This document shows, piece after piece, positions 34,189 through 46,700 of a DNA stretch of 64,000 bases. The notes below the pieces were generated by a model, which was not told where the DNA came from, made no database searches, and was given only the letters and a program-made list of their open reading frames with translations. Each line of letters begins with the position of its first letter. Positions within the stretch are counted from its first letter, which is position 1. This stretch comes from Siphonodentalium dalli (taxonomy: Eukaryota; Mollusca; Scaphopoda; Gadilida; Siphonodentaliidae). The translations under genes were made by a program, and so were the position numbers. The DNA is taken from NCBI GenBank assembly GCA_032622095.1, contig CP136063.1:185669956-185733955 (forward strand). Reading direction: 5' to 3'.

Positions 34189-34738
34189 TCATAAGCCAAG
34201 GAAATCCATGAGATAGAATACAATTACGATTAAAATGATGAGCACTGCTACAATGAGGATGACACTGACTTCTCCTGAAAAAAAACAAACATTTAAATTC
34301 ATCATGGGAAACAAACTGAGGTAAAAAATATTGAAAGACAAATTTTTAACAATGGCATACTAGAGTCTGACAGAAAAGGGTCTGCAATTGCAATTACAAC
34401 TAGAGATGCACCTGTCCCAGGTGGGACTAAGGTATACTCCCGTATTCAACATGTTATTCCAATGAAGTAGCAGTAGTAGGGAATTCTAAGTCGAATAAAA
34501 AAATTGACAAGAAAATGTAGGAATACAAGCTTGGACAAAGTTCTGCATGTCGCAAACAATTTTCTAATTTGAAAGAGGGGGATAACTCCACAAAAAAGTC
34601 AGACAGACCTCATTATTGCAGGTGCACAGGTTCCCGTGGTACTAAATATCTGTGCCAAATGTTTTAAAAATTGATGGAAACATGTAGGAATACAGCTCAG
34701 ATAAATGAATGGATGAATGGACAAGCTGATTCCAGTAT

Positions 34739-34774
<36 letters not shown>

Positions 34775-37700
34775 TACACAACTCGTAGTGGGGAGAGTAT
34801 AACAAGCGAACTATCAATTTATTGTGTATGCTAGGAGACACTGGGATTTTCACTTTTTATTACATGTACCGGTATCCTTGATCTGTGTCAGTATGATACA
34901 AACTTGAAAATTAGCAACAATACTACAACATGGCATCAACAAAGACATTTACAAATGGAATGCCAAACACTTTCATGCTTTGCTGCAGGCTAACATATGC
35001 AGTACCTTTGAGACATGCATATGTAGAATAAATTATTCCTATTATCAAGCACTGCATATGTAATCCAGTTAACTCTTTCGCCACCAAATATACAGAGGTA
35101 AAATTGTCCAGGACACCGGGTTTTCAGCAGTTTATATGGAAATTCATTGTCTCACATGTGGGGCATTCATACTAGTATTTATAGATGTGGTAGGTATGGA
35201 CACCCATATATTGTCATGACCAGTGACAACTGCCCATCAATTTGCACTAACTGCCGATGGATGACGTCATATAATTATGATTATATCACCATGGTAATGC
35301 ATGCCATATGTACCAGGTGCGTAAATACATTTGAACTCAATATTTACTATTACAGTTAACTTTATTTGCAATATTTAACCACATAAGTATATTGACCAAA
35401 CTCACATTCAAATAGTTAGTACTATATCCATCACATGTTGTAAATTTAGCATATGTGGTGATTAAGAATGAAATTAGAAGGCGTACAATGAGCATAATGA
35501 TGAGAACAGACCAAGTGTATGCCCAAGAAGGCATTATTTAACTGAGATAGACCCATTTTCCTGGATTTAGGCCCACGTGTATTCAACTGTAATAATGCTA
35601 AGTAATTATGAATAACATTCCAAACCCAACTGCCAATGATCTCATTGCATTCCCAAAATGTTTATGCATGTCAATATCATGCTTACAACATGCACTCGCA
35701 GCTATTATTATTATTGAAGTCGCACTATTGCATGGCACGGTGAATTTCGTAACATTACGTCGAAAATAGGAGACACTGGACGGTTACCACAGAAAACGTC
35801 GTTAGAAAGGGCACAATCTTCTTTATTTCATAAACATGTGTTATCGCAATGTGTTTGTCATAAACAATAACGAACTTAATCAATCGGTACATGTGTATCT
35901 GATTTTAAAAAATCACACCTGTCTGCATTGTTTCGTCAGCATTTTTGGGGGAAACCCCACAATAATAATTGTGACGTCATACATCTGCTGTATATATTTA
36001 GGCCGGGAACATCTAATTGTGGCCGTATTTGTCAGGTTTACATGTTCAACAGTAAATTGATATTGATACATAATATCACCCAAAATATTATATCTAAGTC
36101 GCCAGTCAATAAAATCATTAGCATATCCCCGCAAACGTGATATTATTGCCTGTTATTCCCGAAAATTATTCTCTACCTGCTAAAGCGGGCTGCGGTGTTG
36201 AACTTAAATTACGTCGTGCACGCTAAGGCCAAACTTTTTTATTTTACTGCTTTACGGATCCGCCGACCCTGTTTTCTGTTGCCCGACAAGGAAATAAAAA
36301 TCAAATATAATTTTTATTTTTATTTTCACAGCCGACCTTAGCTGGTTCTGCTTATCAGTAACAAATTATCTAACCACATTTCACTGGTAATTAAAGATGC
36401 ATAGGACATATCAACTGTAGATATCTCTGGCTTTAATTACTTTTAACTACATCCAAGATGAAAACTGAGAAGTCATCTGGAGTTTATATGCTTCTGCCAC
36501 CAAGATTCCTGTATGCTTTCTATAAATCTTGACATCTCTTTAAAACTTTAAATGGCCTTTAGAATACATTTTGTATTCCTGGGAATTTATGGTGATCTTT
36601 ATGACTCAAGACCATTAACAGTCCACAAGGTTCTTAGATAGGAATGACAAGCTAATGAGTATGTTCAGTGTGGGTTTGCTCATTTTACACATTCACTATT
36701 TATCACTACCACTAATCTCACCATTCACATGTATTTATTAAACCTCTCTATACTAAATACTCATTGACCAGACAAGTAGATTCCTTAGGAAATGTTCAAA
36801 TAAAAAGTTCTAAACTTATTTATCTGAACATTTCCCACCAACTAATAGGAATCCTTCTGCACATATATTATCTGTCGGCTACTTATTTTTCCATGACATC
36901 CAACCAGATGAATAATGGACTTTTTCAATGGATACAATATAACTGAATGGGGGAGTCCATTCATTCAGTAATTAAAATGTTGAACAAAAACAAACTCTTT
37001 ATTTCTGGATTTTTTCAATATTATTCAATAATCTGAGTTATGTTTCAAATAATAGTACTGGATTTGAAATTTGTGATATACGTCCGAAAAACTGTTCTCT
37101 GTAAGTGACTGACAGAGAATTATAAAGACACAATTACCACCTTAGCGAATGTCCCAAAAAAAAAAAATGGTTCAAGCATTTTTATTTTTATTTTTTTTTC
37201 CGACCGACCCTACCAAAACAAGGTTAAAAAAATCCGTAAAGCAGAAAAATAAAAAAGGTTGGCCTAAAGCGGGCTGCGGTGTTGAAAGAGTTAACAAAGA
37301 TTCCTATAAAAATCAAAGAAAAGTTACTGATTCCTGAAACAATGGGAATATATTTAACCCTAGGAGTCTTTACAGGGATGCAGGGTTTTGCTGTCGATCA
37401 ACTTGCATATAGACTCACCTCTGGGCTTTGTTTGATGATATCTAATTGTATTATCAGCAGATATACTCAGCAGAGTGAACTCTTGACCACCAGTCACCTC
37501 CCTTGTTGCTTCAGAACTAGGAAGAAACGTGAGTCCTGTCACAAATATGCTGTGAGCTTCTTGTATGTGATATAGTCGCTGGAATGGTAAAAAACAATAA
37601 CATTTTTAATGCACAGTGCATGTACATGTATAATGTGTGTAATATGCAGTCTAAATTAACTATTTCCTGAACGTGTGAAGCCACGTCAGTGGTGCCAGTC

Positions 37701-40700
37701 ATAACTCACAATTTGTAGCCCCCCAAATCGAAGTGATTAAAGAGATGTTACGTAATTTGATGTGATTAACATGTGACGTAATTTGGGAAGGCCTGCATGG
37801 TTCCAGGAAATGACATACATTTCAACAAAAATATGATATATTTTATATAGTATGTCAGTATGTATGACTCTGAGTGCATCTTTACGCAGACTGTGTAATA
37901 TGTATAGTGCTTAGTAAGTTTTAAAGTGTCAATGCCTATAAATAAATGTATTACATGATCTCTCTCTTCATATGAATAAAGCCTTGAGCAATGAATGTGC
38001 CATATGATTTAATTAGTTATTTTGCACAAACCTTCTATTCTCAATTATCCACAAATAACTCTAAAAACAATTAAGCTATGCAAAATCAATTTCTTAGCAC
38101 AAAAAGTTTGTTAAAGCATGCATGCGTGTATTTATATTTCACTATTTATTTCCGGGGCACACGACAACGAATCATGCCACCTCCACATCGGCTAACTCTG
38201 GGTCTAATTTAAGTTGTCCCCATGACCGTTATTTCCCGAACATATAATATGGTGATATAATCGCTGGAATGGTAAAAAAACAATAACATTTTTAATGCAC
38301 AGTACATGTACATGTATAAGGTGTGTAATATGCAGTCTAAATTAACTATTTCCTGAACGTGTGAATCCACGTCAGAAGTGGCAGTCAGAACTCACAATTT
38401 GTAGCCCCAAGATAAAAGATTGATGGATCTCACCGAATTTCCATATGAAGTCTGGGGTGATGATCAGATGAGGGATGTCACCTGTAGGGAGTGCCAAAGG
38501 ACTTAGTCATGCAAAGAGCCTTTTTTTTCAATGAAATTCACAAAAATTTTATGGCTCCCATCTAGGGGTCACCCCGAAGATCCATAATAATAAGTTTGGT
38601 GAAGATCGGGGGATGATGGACATAGATTGTAGGATGTGCCAAAGGATTTAGTCATGCAAAGAGTAAAATCAAAGATGGCTGCTGATGGCCATGTTTTTCA
38701 ACGAAATTCAGAAACATTTTATGGCTCACATCTAGAGGTCACCTCGAAGATCCATATGAAGTTTGGTGATGATCGGATGAGGGATGTGGTCTGTCAAGGG
38801 TGTGTCAAAGGATTTAGTCATGTAAAGAGCAAAATCCAATATGGCTGCCATGTTTTTCATCGAAAATTGTTCACATTTGATAGCTCCCATCTAGAGGTGA
38901 TCCTAAACATGCCTGTACATTTTCAAAAGAATTCTCCAATAAATGCGGGCTGCAGGGTGTACTGATGGATTCAAATTTGAAATCCAAGATGGCTAATGAT
39001 CATCATGATTTAAAAAAAAATTCAGAAAAAATTTATGCCTCCCATATAGAGGTCACCCCAAAGAACAATACGAAGTTTAGTGATGATCGGATGAGGGAGG
39101 TGGCCTGTAGGATGTGCCAAGGATTTAGTCATACAAAGATTGAAATCCAAGATGGCCATTGGTGGCCATGTTTTTCAACGAAATTTACCAAACTTTGATG
39201 GCTCCCATCTGGAGGTCACCCCCGAAAAACCATATGAAGTTTGGTGATGATTGGATGAGGGATGTGGTCTCTAGAGTGTGCCAAAGAATTTTGTCATGCA
39301 AAGAGTAAAATTGTTCAAATTCGATAGCTCCCATGCCAAAGCATTCTCTTATATATGCGAGTTCCCATAGGGAGCATCGCATATATAAGGGAATGCACTG
39401 GCTTACAAGGTAAATATTGTTTGGCCTAATCTCTTATATAGGTGAGGCTCCCAATGGGAGACTCACATATATAAGAGTATGCTTTGGCACAGGGTTTTCA
39501 AAAAATTTCTGGAATCTTTTCCAGCAAAATAAACCAATTGTACTAGATAAGTGTTCTAGCAATCAAAGCCTGTAAATTCCCCCTAAATTCAAGTCAGTGA
39601 AAGCTGTGCCCAAAGTTGGTAAAATTCCCAAATAACTTTCTATACCTGAAGCATTGAAAAATACTGAGGTGATGACATATAATTTGATATAAATGAGAAA
39701 TTATACTGGAAATAATCATTCTCAGATATATAATGCTGTTAAAAACTATGAATTATGACATTTTATCCTCCTTTGATGTGCCCAAATTACTCTAATTTAA
39801 AGACCTGTTAAGCTTTCTGATGAATCCATAAGTTTGCAAATTTAGTTTATATTCTGGAAGATTAAGTTTCTGAAAAATTTGCCATGACAATCAATGTTGA
39901 AATTACCAATTACCTGAATATACACAAGAATTACTTCTAAACCCTTTCATGACGGGAGATGCGCTGATGCAGCATTAAAGATCCTGTGCCATGCATTCTC
40001 TTATATATGCGAGTCCCCCATAGGGAGCCACACATATATAAGAGAATGCATTGGCCTAACAATATTTACATTGACTTTGTAATTCTCTTTATATTCTCTT
40101 ATGCCACTGGTTCAGCATTAAAGATCATGTGCCAGTGCATTTTCTTATATATGCGAAGCTCCCTACGGGGGACTTGCAGATATAAGAGAATGCACCAGCA
40201 CAGGATCTTTAATGCTGCACCAGTATCATGAAAGGGTTAAATGGAGACCCACAACACACAGATGATGGACATCACACCCAAGAGGCAGCCAAACTTGTAT
40301 ATAGCTGAAACTAATAGTTACCTGGAGACTGAATGAGATGTGGACAGACACACTGCCAGATAACGTCCCCGTCCCAATAAATATACCATCATCACTGTGA
40401 AGAATAGAAGAGTATTCAAATTTTGTTCCACAAATTTCATGTATAATACATGTGTTTAATGGAAATTGGCCCATTGACTAATCTGATTGATTCGAATGGG
40501 TAAAGCCTGAAACTATCTTTCACATACGTTTTGTATATTTAAAGGTACTCAATCCAATTTGATGGTCCCCATATCATCAGATTCCAACAACAACAACATT
40601 TTTTGAAATGCTGCTTCAGTTATCAGAATCGAGTAATTGCCCAAAAATAATGCTAACCAGTCAATTATAGCATAAAATTGCCCAAAACCTGCTATTTATC

Positions 40701-43700
40701 AACATTTTGGTCAACAAAATTTGGCCGGTTTGTCACATATCTGACACAAAAAAGCCACTTGATTTTAGAGTTATCTATCTTCATCCGCAAATAATAGATT
40801 TTTCAATCATGGATATCTGATCACTCTGAGCTTTGATGGGTGGATTCCTCGACTCGAATCAAATATTTTTTTACCCTGAAGACAAGGAAATAGTATTTTG
40901 TGAGCGTTAATTCAGATTATGTATCTTTAATATAAACAAGGACATCTTATATGTTCTGGTACTAGTATGTACTCTAACAGCCTTGACAGGTTCAATACAT
41001 ATATCTCAGTCACTTATCGTAAATGACGGAAACTGTTGAGTAATTATGCTGCATGTGGCATTCAATTACATCAGAGGCACATTCTTGCATTTTACGTTTT
41101 CATGGTGATTCCTGTCGAGTAAATACCTTAATGATATGGTTCTAATATGGTGTCAAGTGCAAAAATTGTACATGATGCACTGCTCTCAACCCCGACTGCA
41201 TAAAATAAAAAAAAAAATTCTGATGTACGATACTTGGACACCGTTTTTTCTCCAGACTTGAATCACAATAAAGGCAGTTATAGTATCAATAGTGGTCACA
41301 GTCATGGATTAAACTTATCCAACACAACGGTCTGAAATAAATACAGAATACAACTTGAATCATAATCTACAATCTTTTATCGAACTCGTTGCGGATGCGG
41401 CATAGTCACATTTCACTCATGTTCCGCTTTCGTGAAATATAACCTTGCGCTGGCCGCAACTCATATGATAAAATATTCTTGATCAACCCTTCCATGACTG
41501 GAGCTTCCTGAAATTTTTAAAAAACCCTGTGCCAATATATTCTCCCATAGGAAACGAGAAAACAATATTTACCTTGACCTTGTAAGCCAGTGTATTCTCT
41601 TATAGATGCGAGGCTCCCTATGGGAGACATGCATATATAAGAGAATACACTGGCACATAATCTTTAATGCTGCACCAGCGCAGCTCGAATCATGAAAGGA
41701 TTAAGATACGCTTTGTGTTCTGTCTATATATAAGTAACAAAGATCCCAGAAACTTTGGCTGACTTCCATCATGATATCTCATGGCAATATAAATAGAGGC
41801 AATATGTGGTTGTGTGTAACTGGTAGAATTTGAGAGTAACTGCCATGGAGAAGCTCAGATCAAGCTAAGAATCTCTACTCTGGCTTCACGCGTAGAGATC
41901 ATATTCTATTGTAACTATTGAAAAAATAATGCAGAATAATTTTTAGTTAATACCTGTTCCTTAATAATGTATTTCAGAGTAGGCGAAGGTCCCAGCTCGA
42001 GATTACCCGTCAAAGGGTTAGCGACTTTTGTGAGCCTATTTCACAGTAAACATTGATTACCCCTGGGGAATTTCATGATTGTAAGTGAAAACTGAAAAGG
42101 AGCTAAATAGGCTCACAAAAGTCTCAAATTATGCAATCTGGAGATGAGGCATTCACATACTGTGAAGTAAATTTAGGAACAGATATTAACAAAGATATAT
42201 ATTACCAGCATTATTTTCTCGATGTTCTCGTGTTCCCTGTCATATCTTCAAAAAGTTCCCAGGTTTTGAACTGATGGAATATGAGCTCTACAGGTGTAGC
42301 CAGAGTAGAGATCCAAGGAGAAGCTTAGCATGCTTCTACACTCACCTCACAGCCATAGATGACAAGACGTCATTTCCAGTTTTGAAGCATTTTTTCGTCT
42401 TGTATGTCTTACCATCCCACATTGTGAGGTAGCAGGGAGAGGGTTTTCTAGATCTTTTACAAGGAATGTTAATGGTGTATAAATTATATTCTCTTTTATT
42501 GTCGATACACCCATATCTGAAAAACAAAAAAAAGTCCATGAAACTCAGCTTGAAATTGACATTATAGTGCTCATTCAAAGTTTATGATTAACAGGTGAAT
42601 AAAAGGTCGCTGACCACAGTGTACCCCGAAACTATGGCTAACTCCAAGATGGCTAACTCCAAGATGGCTAACTCCAAGGTGGCTAACTCTGAGATTGGCA
42701 GTGTTATTGAAATTGGTTTGAATTATTGCGCTTACGACAAAAAAATGGCGAGAAATTGTCAAACGAAGGGGCATAACTTAGGTAAGAAAATTCGGACGAA
42801 ACTGCTTTTCGAACTTGTCCAAGATATTGTGGTAACCAACTCATAAACCAAAAATTATTTAAATCGGTTAATATTTGTTTTAGTTATTGCGCATAATACT
42901 GGATAGGACGGACGCAAGGATGGACGCACGGATGGACGGTGCTGATTTCTATAGTCATTTCTATTCATTTTGGGGGGACAAAAACAGGAAGTGAATGGGA
43001 GCCATGTTTTTTTTTTCTCATGGATGACCGAATTAATTCATAGCTACCATCTAGACTTTGATCGAAACAACAATCTCTGGGCGACCATAAATACAACTTG
43101 TAAGTTGTGCAGAAAAACAAAGCTTGATAAACAGGATATAAGCCTGCAACCATACTGTTAGTAAACAACCAATATTATTTGTACCTTATCTCATATCTTG
43201 TCATAAGTTCAACAGGAAGCTACAACTCGGGTACTGTATTTTCCCCATGGAGCCAAATTGAAACATGGGCTTGAGATAACCCAAATATAAAACAAAGAAG
43301 AATAACTCTACCAATGAGATCCTGTAACCAATGCCTGTTCAGTAATAGAATGATAAAGAAGAAGGACAATAAAAAAGTTTCAGTATTGTGTGGATGAAAT
43401 TATTTTTATTTCAATCATTTCACAAATAAATGTGGGCTGCAAGGTGTGCCGATCGATTCTATTGTGAATTCCAAGATGGTTTTTAACAAAATTTGGAAAA
43501 ATTTGATGGCTCCCATCTAGTGAACAACCAGAAGATCCATATGAAACTTTGGGACGGTCGTATGAAAAATGTGCCAAAGGATTTAATCATGCAAAGAGTA
43601 AAATCTAAAATGGCTACTGGTGGCCATTTTTTTCTTCAAAAAATTTGAAAAAAATTGATAGGTCCCATCTAGAAGTGATCCTAAACATGCCTGTAAATTT

Positions 43701-46700
43701 TCAAAACATTTCTCAGATAACTGCGTGCTGCATTTAAAGAATAAGTTTACTGACAATTTTTTGTACCGCCACCATCTAGATACATGTAATTATTAATCAG
43801 AAGCAGTCAGAACAGTGTGTTAGTTGAGAATTAATTGTAATGAAACCAAGCAGAATGAACCACATGGTTTTAAGCGATGTCCGCTTCGATTTCTTTCGGA
43901 ATAAGGCAAAAAATAATTGTCAATGTCATGTGTGTAGCCCCAAAAAGTATTCTTTTCCTGCTTAATGGTTCACTAGTGATCAGCATTAGCAGGCAAATAA
44001 AATTTTCGTTTATTACACCCTGTTGGTTTTATATAGTGGCATATACGCATGTTTATAGGCATTAATCTGTGGATCAGGAAGGAGAATAATCAGAATATGT
44101 CAGAGGGGGACTTTGGGTGAGGGGAAAGGGACTCTAAAATGGACCCGCTGCCCCTGTAGCAGAAACCATGCCTAAGCAGAATGAGGTCCCCAGAGGGTAA
44201 ATTTGGTGATGCTAGCCCACAGTGCAGGATAGCTTCACTAACTTCACCCTCTGGGGACCTCATTCTGGAAATGACAGACACACTATTTGCAGGCTTGCAT
44301 GTACTCAAACTTACTATTATGCGCTTCTGAAACAAAGGTGCTTTTGCAAATAGTGCACATAAAATGGTGTACACACATATGTCAAACATTTAGTATCAAT
44401 ACTAGTCCTACAAATGGTGCATAATTATGTACAGATACAGCTGTCATGTACAGATAAAAAAGAAATATCTTCCCACGATATTTGTTAACAAAATATACTA
44501 AAATTTCATTTGTGATAGTGGCTATTTAAAGGTACTCAATCTGATTAGACGCTCCTAAATTACTATTTCTTTGGCTTTGGGGGTAAACAATATTTGATTC
44601 GAGTTGAGGAACCCACCCATCAAAGCTCAGAGTGATCAGATATTGATTTTTGACGTTTGTTAATTTTTGGAGATGTGGATCAGAACCACAAGCTCAAACG
44701 GATAAATTGCAATTGTAAGATGGATAAATCGAAAATCAAGTGGTTACTATTAACAATAATAACCACTTGATTTTAGAGTTATCCATCTTACACCTGCAAT
44801 TTGTCCATTTGAGCACGTGATCCTGGACAAGATCTGGTCCACAAATAATAGAAACAGCATACTTCAAATATCGATATCTGATCACTCTTGAGCTTTGATG
44901 GGTGGGTTCCTCAACTCGAATCAAATATTTTTTACCCACGAAGCCAAAGAAATAGTAATTTAGGGGTACTTAATCAGATTGAGTACCTTTAATATGGCCA
45001 TTGATGATAATTAAATCATGGTTGACACTGAATGAATTTAATTCAATTCATTTGTTTTCAGATAATACCAACCTGCATGCACGGCACCGATAGGGTTCAC
45101 TCTTTGTTGCTGGGAAATCAAGATCTAAAAATAGTTTGCCATCCTTTGTATTCCACACAGATGCTGCATCCCGACCAGCAGCTACTATCTAAAAACAAGA
45201 GAGGTTCAAAAATTTATAGTTTATGTTACTAAGACCATAAGTTCAAAATTTATTGCATATCGCAGCCATAATGAAGTGGTCTAGGGCTCGAGGTCCCCAG
45301 ATGGTGAATTTAATCACCTTACCCCACACAGGTGGCTAGCATAACTAAATTCACACTCTGGGGGACCTCATTCTGCATGGCCTCATCTCCTATGGGAGAC
45401 CAAGACAGAGGTTTAAATTCTGAGATGGTGATGTGCACCCATTGAGCACCTCAATTATGTATTGTGTCGTCTGAAAATTTGGGGATATAGAGAAACTGAA
45501 CTAAAAATAATAGAAACTTTCTAAAGAAACTTAAAAATTGTTAATTTGACAATAAAGAAACTTTCCAGAGAAGACGAGGCCTAAGCAGAATGAGGTCCCC
45601 AGAGGGTAAATTTAGTGATGCTAGTCCACTGTGCGGGGCAGCGTCACTAAATTCACCCTTTTTTTTGGGGACCACATTCTGCAAATATCGAGCACCCTAT
45701 TTTGAGGCCTGAATGCATATCCCAGCCATAATGAATGTAGTCTAGGGCTTTTGTGATTCGTTGATCCTGTAAGTTATAAAGTTAAGACACACAGCTGTTT
45801 AAACTGTTCAAACGAGTCATAAGTGTACACAACTTTTCATCACGGAAACTTCAGTGCCATACAAAACAGAGTCTTATAAACCATTCCATGACTGAGCTGC
45901 CTGAATCTTGAGAAGACCCTGGTCCAATGCATATGCGAGGCGCCCTTCATGTATATGCGAAGCTCCATTCATGGAAGGTTAATGGTCTTTTTAAATAGTA
46001 CCTTATCACCCATAGGACTGATGTCAAGGTCATCTATTTCGCATTTCATCGCAGATACATCCAACTGTTCCTTCAAATCAGGAAGCTGAAAAAGTTTATA
46101 AATTTTAAATAATTGACACCATACAGTTGTCGCCCGTGCTTGAGTGAGACACAGGTTTGTCGCCAGCTCGAGAGCATTTCAATGTAAACTAATAAGAAAT
46201 GGAAGTATGTTATCCTATTCTGAAATTTAGCACATTCATGGACATCATGTAGTGTTGGTCGCAAAAATTACATGCGATTTTAATTTCAGTATGATCTTCC
46301 CCGAAGCTAGTGAGAAGTTGGCGATTTCATAAATGAGTATTCATATATGTCAATACTCCCAAGCATGCCGGTATATAATATATATCTATGCTGCAAAACG
46401 GATCACCACATCGGGCAAAGAGGATCAGCAAACAATCCTTTTGAAAATGCAATAATATTCAACGATCCAAATGCTTTTTAGTTTTATTTAGGACAATTAT
46501 ACATATGTATTGCAAATAAGTAAAATCGCGTGTTTTCAAATGTTCAAGATCAATTATGGACATGCTCTGACAAGGTACGAGTTTTGTCGACCCATTAAAA
46601 TTGCATAGATTCCCTTAATCTACACATGTGTACTAAATCTTTTTACAGTCTGGCGCATTATGCGTGTGTCCTATCAAATTTAGCAAATTGACAGATTATC

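Noticed and set aside
35430-35534. Minus-strand hydrophobic frame (VLIIMLIVRLLISFLITTYA) as an alternative PREB last exon
   Set aside because: Both AG acceptors just upstream lead to a stop (TAA) in the required phase, and the exon at 34189-34274 fits perfectly.
38636-39198. Two adjacent long plus frames as coding
   Set aside because: They run along the tandem array, whose units are near multiples of three; no protein similarity.
42595-42846. Frame with repeated MANSKMANSK as a repeat protein
   Set aside because: It comes from a 15-bp DNA tandem repeat, which keeps any frame open; no splice or homology support.
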